From Oscillospiraceae bacterium (GTDB lineage: Bacteria; Bacillota; Clostridia; Oscillospirales; Ruminococcaceae), in contig DXNX01000111.1 in the NCBI GenBank assembly GCA_019413245.1, positions 1 to 8,159 of the forward strand: a stretch of DNA of 8,159 nt, given 5' to 3'. Below are positions 1-5,174 of the stretch, piece after piece; position 1 is the stretch's first letter, and the number at the start of each line of letters is the position of its first letter. The position numbers and the translations under genes are program-made. Under the pieces are notes generated by a model. It worked only from the letters and a program-made list of their open reading frames with translations, was not told where the DNA came from and made no database searches.

Positions 1-75
1 CCGCCTCGAAACGGTGGCGGTTTTTCGGTTCCTTTTTGACGCCAAAAAGGAACAACTCAACGGCAAGATGCCGTT
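1..75. repeat. Hairpin repeat, family 1, copy A (behind gmd)
   Basis: This stretch aligns without gaps to 5094-5168, with about 61 of 75 positions identical by my hand count. It holds an 11-bp stem (28-38 with 43-53, loop ACGC) and a 7-bp stem (59-65 with 69-75, loop AGA). The left edge carries CCGCC and GGCGG (1-5 and 16-20), which may be part of a third stem cut by the window edge. The second stem touches the gmd stop codon (75-77), so in the gmd transcript these hairpins come immediately after translation ends. No clean U-tract follows on the minus strand, so a simple intrinsic terminator is not shown. A role in 3'-end formation or mRNA stability is inference. The element may extend left of the window. 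Confidence 0.8.
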
Positions 76-1163
76 TATTTTCTCACGCCCTTTTCCAGGG
101 CTTCGATCTTGTACAGGTCCACGTTCTCCTCGGCGCGCTCCACGGCCACCTTGTGCATGTCGCTGCGGACCATCAGGCGGACCAGCTCCTCAAAGCTGGT
201 CTTGGTGGGGTTCCAGCCCAGCTCGGTCTTGGCCTTGGTGGGGTCGCCCCACAGGTTGACCACGTCGGTGGGACGGTAGAAGTCCGGGCTGACCTCGATG
301 AGCACCTTGCCGGTGGCCTTGTCGATGCCCTTTTCCTCCATGCCCTCGCCCTGGAACTCCAGCTCGATGCCCACTTCATGGAAAGCCAGCTGGCAGAATT
401 CCCGCACGCTGTGCTGTTCGCCGGTGGCGATGACGAAATCGTCCGGCTTGTCCTGCTGCAAAATCAGCCACATGCACTCCACATAGTCCTTGGCATAGCC
501 CCAGTCCCGCAGGCTGGACAGATTGCCCAGGTACAGCTTGTCCTGCTTGCCCTGGGCGATGCGGGCCGCCGCCAGGGTGATCTTGCGGGTGACGAAGGTC
601 TCGCCCCGGCGCTCGGATTCATGGTTGAACAGAATGCCGGAGCAGCAGTACATGTTGTAGGCTTCCCGGTATTCCTTCACGATCCAGAAGCCGTACTGCT
701 TGGCCACAGCGTAGGGGCTGTACGGGTGGAAGGGGGTCTTCTCATTCTGGGGCACTTCCTCCACCTTGCCGTACAGCTCACTGGTGGACGCCTGGTAGAT
801 GCGGCAGGTCTTTTCCAGCCCGCAGATGCGCACCGCTTCCAGCAGGCGCAGCACGCCGGTGGCCACCACGTCGGCGGTGTACTCCGGCACGTCGAAGCTG
901 ACCTGCACATGGCTCTGGGCCGCCAGGTTGTAGATCTCATCCGGGCGCACCTCGGCCACGATCTTGACCAGGCTCAGGGAATCCCCCAGGTCGCCGTAAT
1001 GCAGGTGGAACTGGGGATGCCCTTCCAGATGGGCGATGCGCTCCCGGTAGTCCACACTGGAGCGGCGGATCATGCCGTGGACGTCGTAGCCTTTTTCGAT
1101 GAGGAATTCGGCCAGATAGCTGCCGTCCTGTCCGGTGACGCCGGTGATAAGGGCTTTCTTCAT
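75..1163 (-). CDS. gmd: GDP-mannose 4,6-dehydratase
   Basis: The 362-residue product is a short-chain dehydrogenase/reductase of the GDP-mannose 4,6-dehydratase family. It converts GDP-D-mannose to GDP-4-keto-6-deoxymannose in the cytoplasm with bound NADP, the first step towards GDP-L-fucose and GDP-rhamnose-type sugars. The N-terminal Rossmann motif GVTGQDGSYLAEFL (residues 8-21) is diagnostic. The catalytic region shows STSELYG (126-132) and the YAVAK pair Y151/K155, followed by NHES(E)RRGETFVTRKI near 180-195, typical of Gmd. Length matches the family (about 345-370 residues). The start at 1163 is chosen because AAAGGAG lies 7 bases upstream and MKKALITG matches family N-termini; the frame stays open to 1337 but that extension looks non-coding. 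The usual partner GDP-fucose synthase is not in the window; it could lie to the left. Identity is very secure, the final sugar is not. Confidence 0.95.
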   Translation of the reverse strand: MKKALITGVTGQDGSYLAEFLIEKGYDVHGMIRRSSVDYRERIAHLEGHPQFHLHYGDLGDSLSLVKIVAEVRPDEIYNLAAQSHVQVSFDVPEYTADVVATGVLRLLEAVRICGLEKTCRIYQASTSELYGKVEEVPQNEKTPFHPYSPYAVAKQYGFWIVKEYREAYNMYCCSGILFNHESERRGETFVTRKITLAAARIAQGKQDKLYLGNLSSLRDWGYAKDYVECMWLILQQDKPDDFVIATGEQHSVREFCQLAFHEVGIELEFQGEGMEEKGIDKATGKVLIEVSPDFYRPTDVVNLWGDPTKAKTELGWNPTKTSFEELVRLMVRSDMHKVAVERAEENVDLYKIEALEKGVRK

Positions 1164-1261
1164 GGTTTGACTCCTTTTGCGTTGGGCCCCGGCCGCCGGG
1201 CGGCGAGGGGTTGTATTTTCTTGCTTCGGGCCTTTTGCCGTCAAAACGACAGACTTCGCCC

Positions 1262-1289
1262 TTGCTTTTTGCTTTCCATCCAGTATAAT
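1262..1289 (+). promoter_or_regulatory. Candidate promoter of the AraC-family gene
   Basis: A perfect TATAAT (1284-1289) is preceded after 16 bases by a weak TTGCTT (1262-1267). The start would be near 1296, leaving a leader of about 74 bases. The poor -35 box fits a promoter needing help or tight control, but that is inference. The box shares bases 1284-1287 with the gmd -10 element on the other strand, so the two promoters probably cannot be occupied at once. Confidence 0.55.
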
Positions 1290-1310
1290 GGTTTTAACGC
1301 GGCTTGGCAA
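1282..1310 (-). promoter_or_regulatory. Candidate gmd promoter
   Basis: On the minus strand TTGCCA (1305-1310) is followed after 17 bases by TATACT (1282-1287); each box matches the sigma-A consensus at 5 of 6 positions. The start would be near 1275, giving a leader of about 112 bases that contains a GC-rich palindrome at 1192-1204. The -10 box overlaps that of the divergent regulator promoter. This is a sequence match only. Confidence 0.6.
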
Positions 1311-1324
1311 GGGAATATCTTGCC
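1306..1324 (+). promoter_or_regulatory. Leader inverted repeat upstream of the AraC-family gene
   Basis: GGCAAG (1306-1311) and CTTGCC (1319-1324) form a perfect 6-bp inverted repeat around a 7-base centre. It lies just downstream of the predicted regulator start site and overlaps the predicted -35 box of gmd (1305-1310). It could be an operator acting on both promoters or an RNA hairpin in the regulator leader. Neither is demonstrated. Confidence 0.4.
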
Positions 1325-1369
1325 GCAGTTTTTGCACGATATTGCTCTCGGCTTTCGGAGGTGACTCTC

Positions 1370-2245
1370 ATGCCCGAGTACAGCTCCTTTCCCGCCTTTT
1401 ACGACCCGTCCAGCGTGCGGGTCATCGTGACGCCCTCGGCCTTTGCCCGGCAGAACCTGTTTTTCCTGCAGGAGGCCGGGCACATCCGGCTGGTGCAGAG
1501 CCACGCGGGCACCCAGCGCAGCAGCCTGGACAGCTTTCTGCTGGTGCAGGTGGCGGCGGGCAGCGGCCAATTGCAGTACGACGGCCGGGTGTGGCCCTTG
1601 CAGGCGGGGCAGTGCTTCTGGGTGGACTGCCGCCGCCCCCACGGCTACCGCAGCGCCGACGACGACCCCTGGGAACTGCGGTGGGTGCACTTCAACGGGC
1701 ACAGCGCCCCGGCCTTTTACAAGCTGTTTGCCGCCGGGGGCGCCCCGGTGTTCACCCCCGCCGACGCCGGTGCCCCGGCCCGCCGCCTGGACGCGGTGCT
1801 GGACCTGGCCCGCCGGTGGGACGCCACCGCCGAGCTGGAGGCCTCCGCCGAGATCGCGGCGCTGCTGGCGGGCATCCTGGCCGCCCGGGCCCGGGGCGGG
1901 GCGGAGACAGACAGGACCGCCGCCCGGCTGGAGGAAGTGCGGGCCTATGTCATCGCCCACTGCACCGAGAACTTTTCCCTGGACGAGCTGGCCGCCCGGT
2001 TTTACCTGAGCAAGTATTATCTTGCCCGCAGTTTCCGCCAGCGATACGGGGAGACCATCCTGGACTGCCGCCTGTCCGCCCGCATCGACATGGCCAAGCA
2101 GATGCTGCGCTACACCGACCTGACCCTGGGGCAGATCGCTGCCCAGTGCGGGTTCAGGGAACAGGCTTATTTCACCCGGCGCTTCCGGGCCGCCGAGGGC
2201 CAGACCGCCACCCAGTACCGCCGGGCCTGGCGGGGCAAACGATGA
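1370..2245 (+). CDS. AraC-family transcriptional regulator
   Basis: The 291-residue protein has the standard two-part AraC layout. Residues about 20-150 form a cupin-like sensing half, recognisable by the GQLQYDGRVWPLQAGQCFWV stretch (66-85), RRPHGYR (88-94) and WELRWVHFNG (101-110). Residues about 187-288 carry the two helix-turn-helix units: FSLDELAARFYLSKYYLARSF (202-222) and LGQIAAQCGFREQAYFTRRF (253-272), ending with the family's TQYRR. Such proteins usually sense a sugar and activate nearby genes. The start at 1370 is preferred because GGAGGTGA (1357-1364) sits at ideal spacing; an in-frame ATG at 1304 lacks a good site and lies almost at the predicted transcript start. It diverges from gmd and converges on the mutarotase/uxaA group. 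The ligand and target cannot be read from sequence; either neighbour, or the uronate genes, are possible. Confidence 0.93.
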   Translation: MPEYSSFPAFYDPSSVRVIVTPSAFARQNLFFLQEAGHIRLVQSHAGTQRSSLDSFLLVQVAAGSGQLQYDGRVWPLQAGQCFWVDCRRPHGYRSADDDPWELRWVHFNGHSAPAFYKLFAAGGAPVFTPADAGAPARRLDAVLDLARRWDATAELEASAEIAALLAGILAARARGGAETDRTAARLEEVRAYVIAHCTENFSLDELAARFYLSKYYLARSFRQRYGETILDCRLSARIDMAKQMLRYTDLTLGQIAAQCGFREQAYFTRRFRAAEGQTATQYRRAWRGKR

Positions 2246-2255
2246 TATAAAGCAA

Positions 2256-2295
2256 AAGCAGGCTTCCCGAAACGGAAAGCCTGCTTGTTGTTTTA
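2256..2295. terminator. Bidirectional intrinsic terminator
   Basis: AAGCAGGCTT (2256-2265) pairs with AAGCCTGCTT (2277-2286), and three further inner pairs beyond one mismatch close an AAA loop. On the plus strand the stem is followed by T-rich GTTGTTTTA; on the minus strand it is followed by TTTTGCTTT. It lies in the 59-base gap between two convergent genes, so it probably ends both the regulator and the mutarotase transcripts. Confidence 0.88.
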
Positions 2296-2304
2296 TGGAG
2301 TTAT

Positions 2305-3177
2305 TCAGCCAATCGTAACCGACCAGGTGAAGGTCTTGCTTTCGCCGGGGTTCAGTTCCTCGTGCTTGCCGGCCTCGTTGACGCTGTTGGCCCAGCCGTT
2401 CCAGGGCTCCATGCAGACGAAGCTCTCGGCGTCCTGCTGCCACAGTACGCCCTTGCCGAAAGTATCCTGGTCAAAGGCCACGGTGACCTTGTGGCCGTTG
2501 CCGGAATCGGTGAGGACCATGGGGGTCTTGACGCCGGTGAGCAGACGGATGGAATCGGCAGAGCCTTCCTTGCGGGTCAGGGTGATGGGCTGCACGGCGG
2601 CAGGCTGTTCGCCCTTGGCATCCTCGGAGCAGGTGGCGGCGTCGATGGCAAAGCTGACGTTTTCCAGCTTACTCACGCTGAAATAGGGATGGAAGCCCAC
2701 GCTGAAAGGCAGCACCTTGGCACCGGTGTTTTCCACGGTCAGGGCCAGGGTGGCGGTGGCGCCGCTCAGGGTGTAGCGCATGGTGAGCAGGAAGTCGAAG
2801 GGATAGACGAACTTGGTCAGGCCGTTGGGGGCCAGGGTCAGCTCGATGGCGGAATCGTCCGCCTTCTTCACCTGCCAGGGCAGCAGGTCGGCAAAGCCGT
2901 GGACTTCCATGGGATAGGCCGCGCCGTCAAAGATGTGCACGCCGCCATCCGGCTTGCTGCAGCTGGGGAACAGGATGGGAATGCCGCAGCGGGGACGGTC
3001 GGTGGATTCAAAGTTCTTGTCCCGCAGCCAGAGGTACTCCTCCCCTGCCTTGGTGAAACTGGTGGCCATACCGCCCTTTTCGGGGGTGACGGTCAGGGCG
3101 TAGTCGCCGTCGGTAAGGGTCAGGGTGGCATACTGCACCCCGTATTTTTCATAAGTGCCGTTGCTCAGAGTGGACAT
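2305..3177 (-). CDS. Aldose 1-epimerase-like mutarotase
   Basis: The 290-residue product belongs to the galactose mutarotase/aldose 1-epimerase superfamily, in the shorter LacX/YeaD-like branch. These cytosolic beta-sandwich enzymes interconvert alpha and beta anomers of sugars or sugar phosphates. Expected landmarks are present: RPRCGIPILFP (61-71) with the substrate-binding Arg, H93 in VHGFAD, the catalytic His in GFHPYF (161-166, H163), and the likely catalytic Glu in CMEPWNGWAN (E257). Start 3177 has AAGGAGG at good spacing. It lies 36 bases downstream of uxaA with no terminator between them, so the two are probably cotranscribed. This context suggests a hexuronate or altronate-pathway sugar as substrate, but the sequence does not settle it. 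No signal peptide is seen. The superfamily is secure; substrate is open. Confidence 0.9.
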   Translation of the reverse strand: MSTLSNGTYEKYGVQYATLTLTDGDYALTVTPEKGGMATSFTKAGEEYLWLRDKNFESTDRPRCGIPILFPSCSKPDGGVHIFDGAAYPMEVHGFADLLPWQVKKADDSAIELTLAPNGLTKFVYPFDFLLTMRYTLSGATATLALTVENTGAKVLPFSVGFHPYFSVSKLENVSFAIDAATCSEDAKGEQPAAVQPITLTRKEGSADSIRLLTGVKTPMVLTDSGNGHKVTVAFDQDTFGKGVLWQQDAESFVCMEPWNGWANSVNEAGKHEELNPGESKTFTWSVTIG

Positions 3178-3213
3178 GGCAGAAAGCCTCCTTTTTGATT
3201 TCCTGCCTCTATT

Positions 3214-4701
3214 TTACAGCATCACGCCGTCTTTGAAAATAGAAATTTCCCGGAAACCTTTCTCCTCGGCTTTGGTCTTTTTGCCGGATGCCACTTCCAG
3301 CACCAGGTCGTACAGACCCTGGGCGGTCTCGTCGATGGTCTTTTCGCCGTCGGCAATGACGCCGGTGTTGTAGTCGATCCAGTTGGCCTTCTTGGCGGCC
3401 AGCTGGCTGTTGGTGGCCACTTTCAAAGTGGGGGCGGGGGCGCCGAAAGGCGTGCCGCGGCCGGTGCTGAACAGGATCAGGTGGGCACCGGCGGCGGTGA
3501 GGGCGGTGGCGGAAACCAGGTCATTGCCGGGGCCGTACAGCATGTTCAGGCCCTTGGCGGTGACGGCATCGCCGTAGCCGATGACATCCATGATGGGGGC
3601 GGTGCCGCCCTTCTGGACGCAGCCGCAGGACTTGTCTTCCAGGGTGGTGATGCCGCCCTGCTTGTTGCCCGGGCTGGGATTTTCGTACACCACCTCATTG
3701 TGGGCGATGAAGTATTCCTTGAAGCCGTTGATCATTTCCACCGCCTTGTGGAAAACTTCCTCGTTCTGGCAGCGGTCCATGAGGAAGCCCTCGGCGCCGA
3801 ACATCTCGGGCACTTCGGTCAGGACGGTGGAGCCGCCCCGGGCCACCAGCATATCGCTGAACCGGCCGATGGTGGGGTTGGCGGTGATGCCGGACAACCC
3901 GTCGGAGCCGCCGCACTTCATGCCCACCACCAGCTCGCTGGCGGGGATGGGCTCCCGGTGGAACTGCCCGGCGTAGGCGGCCAGTTCTTTCAGGATGTCA
4001 CGGCCGGCAGCCAGTTCGTCCTCCACGTCCTGGCAGGTGAGGAACTTCACCCGGTCGGGGTCGTATTCGCCCAATTCGGCCACGAACTGGTCGTGGGTCA
4101 GGTTCTCGCAGCCCAGGCTGAGCACCAGCACCGCCGCCGCGTTGGGGTGGCGGACCAGGGCCGCCAGCAGCTTGCGGGTCTGTGCGTGGTCATGGCCGGT
4201 CTGGGAGCAGCCGAACGGATGGGTGAAGGTATACAGCCCGTCGATGGTGCCGGTGACCAGGTCCTGGTTTTCCCGCACCAGGGTCTTGGCGCAGTCGTTG
4301 ACGCAGCCCACGGTGGGGATGATCCAGATCTCGTTGCGGATGGCCGCCCGGCCGTCCTTGCGGCGGAAGCCCATAAAGGTCTCGGGCGCCACGGGGGCGG
4401 GGTAGTTCAGTTTGGGGTTGTAGGTGTATTCCAGTTCCCCGGACAGGTTGGTTTTCACATTGTGGGTGTGCATCCAGGTGCCGGGCTGCACGTCGGCGGT
4501 GGCATGGCCGATGGCAAAACCGTATTTGATGACGTTCTCCCCCGCCTTGATGGGGCAGATGGCCATTTTGTGGCCCTGGGGGATGTCCTCGGCGGCGGTG
4601 ACGGCACCCACGCCTTCCACGGGCACTTCGGTGCCCTTGGCGATGGGATGCAGCGCCACCACCACGTTGTCGTCGGGGTGGATGTGGATGGTCAGCGGCA
4701 T
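3214..4701 (-). CDS. uxaA: Altronate dehydratase
   Basis: The 495-residue protein is a full-length UxaA, which removes water from D-altronate to give 2-keto-3-deoxy-D-gluconate, the last uronate-specific step before KDG kinase. An N-terminal SAF-type domain (about 1-95, with HPIAKGTEV and HTHNV at 78-82) is fused to the catalytic UxaA/GarD domain. The latter shows FMGFRRKDGRAAIRNEIWI (109-127), HPFGCSQTG (161-169), LGCEN (196-200), MKCGGSDGLSGITANP (261-276), EVPEMFGAEG (296-305), SCGCVQKGG (358-366) and FSTGRGTPFG (411-420). Conserved cysteines and histidines fit a metal-dependent dehydratase. Start 4701 follows AAGGAGA at 9 bases. I see no convincing promoter directly upstream, only a repeat-filled gap to uxaB, so it may depend on read-through from there. 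The related enzyme galactarate dehydratase is less likely given the uxaB and uxaC neighbours. Confidence 0.94.
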   Translation of the reverse strand: MPLTIHIHPDDNVVVALHPIAKGTEVPVEGVGAVTAAEDIPQGHKMAICPIKAGENVIKYGFAIGHATADVQPGTWMHTHNVKTNLSGELEYTYNPKLNYPAPVAPETFMGFRRKDGRAAIRNEIWIIPTVGCVNDCAKTLVRENQDLVTGTIDGLYTFTHPFGCSQTGHDHAQTRKLLAALVRHPNAAAVLVLSLGCENLTHDQFVAELGEYDPDRVKFLTCQDVEDELAAGRDILKELAAYAGQFHREPIPASELVVGMKCGGSDGLSGITANPTIGRFSDMLVARGGSTVLTEVPEMFGAEGFLMDRCQNEEVFHKAVEMINGFKEYFIAHNEVVYENPSPGNKQGGITTLEDKSCGCVQKGGTAPIMDVIGYGDAVTAKGLNMLYGPGNDLVSATALTAAGAHLILFSTGRGTPFGAPAPTLKVATNSQLAAKKANWIDYNTGVIADGEKTIDETAQGLYDLVLEVASGKKTKAEEKGFREISIFKDGVML

Positions 4702-4731
4702 GGTTGATTCTCCTTATATAAAAGTAGCAAA

Positions 4732-4783
4732 AGGCTCCCCTGTGCAAGGGGAGCTGGCGGCCGGCAGGCCGACTGAGGGGTTG
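4732..4783 (+). repeat. Hairpin repeat, family 2, unit 1
   Basis: Two adjacent stems: GCTCCCCT with AGGGGAGC around GTGCA, then CGGCC with GGCCG around GGCA, ending in GAGGGGTTG. It is the inverted counterpart of unit 2. The layout resembles REP-type palindromic elements that I recall as common between genes in Faecalibacterium and relatives; that recollection was not checked. Confidence 0.8.
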
Positions 4784-4830
4784 GGAACTTGCCGGGATTG
4801 CCCGTAAACAGGATATAAAGGCCGGCTTTA

Positions 4831-4877
4831 CAACCCCTCCGCCGCTGCGCGGCACCTCCCCTTACACAGGGGAGGCT
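4831..4877 (-). repeat. Hairpin repeat, family 2, unit 2 (inverted)
   Basis: Read on the minus strand this gives the same plan as unit 1: a CCTCCCCT/AGGGGAGG stem, a GCCGC-GCA-GCGGC stem, and the GAGGGGTTG end. Compared with unit 1 the outer pair of the first stem is swapped (G-C versus C-G), so pairing is kept though bases differ. Units 1 and 2 face each other across 47 bases and could also pair as one long stem. Confidence 0.8.
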
Positions 4878-4892
4878 CTGGGGAAGAAAGAG

Positions 4893-4926
4893 GCTGCGCG
4901 GCACCTCCCCTTACACAGGGGAGGCT
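4893..4926 (-). repeat. Hairpin repeat, family 2, unit 3 (truncated)
   Basis: Identical over 34 bases to 4844-4877, at an offset of 49 bases. It keeps the first stem but lacks the GGGGTTG end and half of the second stem. Exact identity suggests a recent local duplication or gene-conversion event. Confidence 0.85.
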
Positions 4927-5009
4927 CCGGGCAAGGTTGCAGCTAAATCAGCCGCTTTCTGCTGTTTTGCAATTACCCTGCCGGTCACGCCTTTTAAATC
5001 CAATCCTTG

Positions 5010-5031
5010 CTCACCGGCCCCAGCCGGTGAG
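5010..5031. repeat. Inverted repeat, 9-bp perfect stem
   Basis: CTCACCGGC (5010-5018) pairs exactly with GCCGGTGAG (5023-5031) around a 4-base loop. No T-tract follows on either strand, so it is not an evident terminator. Confidence 0.7.
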
Positions 5032-5065
5032 AAGGCCGTCCCGGAGGGGTGGCCGCATAACGGGT

Positions 5066-5083
5066 CCAGGGGTTTACCCCTGG
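5066..5083. repeat. Inverted repeat, 7-bp perfect stem
   Basis: CCAGGGG (5066-5072) pairs with CCCCTGG (5077-5083) around TTTA. It lies right beside family 1 copy B and may be part of a longer version of that element. Confidence 0.65.
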
Positions 5084-5089
5084 TCGGCG

Positions 5090-5168
5090 GCCGCCGCATC
5101 GAAACGGCGGCACTTTTTCGCTTCCTTTTTGGTGCCAAAAAGGAAGGACACAACGGCTGGCAGCCGTT
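5090..5168. repeat. Hairpin repeat, family 1, copy B (behind uxaB)
   Basis: Three stems in a row: GCCGCCG with CGGCGGC (5090-5096, 5105-5111), an 11-bp stem (5121-5131 with 5136-5146, loop GTGC), and a 7-bp stem (5152-5158 with 5162-5168). Bases 5094-5168 match copy A without gaps. At the outer pair of the middle stem copy A has G-C and copy B has C-G; at the inner pair of the last stem copy A has A-T and copy B has T-A. It ends 6 bases from the uxaB stop (5175-5177). On the plus strand the first stem is followed by ACTTTTT, which resembles a terminator. Confidence 0.82.
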
Positions 5169-5174
5169 CCCCTC

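Larger units (their letters stand above)
4702..5174. other. 473-base non-coding repeat block between uxaB and uxaA
   Basis: No credible gene lies here; the open frames run through palindromes and have no family features. From right to left (the direction of uxaB-uxaA transcription) it holds family 1 copy B (5094-5168) with an added stem at 5090-5111, stems at 5066-5083 and 5010-5031, about 80 unremarkable bases (4928-5009), a truncated and a complete family 2 unit, and an inverted family 2 unit ending 30 bases before the uxaA start. No good promoter was found on the minus strand. If the genes share a message, it crosses all of these structures. Confidence 0.8.

Noticed and set aside
1220..1277. 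Similar CTTGCTT...TTTTGC strings as a pair of AraC binding sites
   Set aside because: The match needs an uneven gap and is too short to separate from chance without relatives.
1164..1337. N-terminal extension of gmd to 1337
   Set aside because: It would start upstream of the predicted promoter and precede the canonical MKKALITG start, which has its own ribosome binding site.
36..1364. Long plus-strand frame opposite gmd
   Set aside because: It mirrors gmd codons, has no family features, and has no proper ribosome binding site; GC-rich genes often leave the opposite strand open.
1241..2443. Long minus-strand frame across the AraC-family gene and the terminator
   Set aside because: It runs through a strong terminator and opposite a clear regulator; Gly/Pro/Gln-rich shadow composition.
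2362..3198. Plus-strand frame opposite the mutarotase gene
   Set aside because: Antisense shadow without family features.
3481..4707. Long plus-strand frame opposite uxaA
   Set aside because: Antisense shadow of a clear altronate dehydratase; no domain or start signal.
4711..4721. TATAAG near the uxaA start as a -10 box
   Set aside because: It overlaps the ribosome binding site, so transcription would begin at or inside the start codon.
4844..4926. Possible CRISPR-like direct repeat
   Set aside because: Only two copies, with internal palindromes and a 15-base spacer; it fits a duplicated REP-like element, and no cas genes are seen.
4911..5153. Small minus-strand frame in the uxaB-uxaA gap
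   Set aside because: It reads through several hairpins and lacks a start signal or recognisable features.
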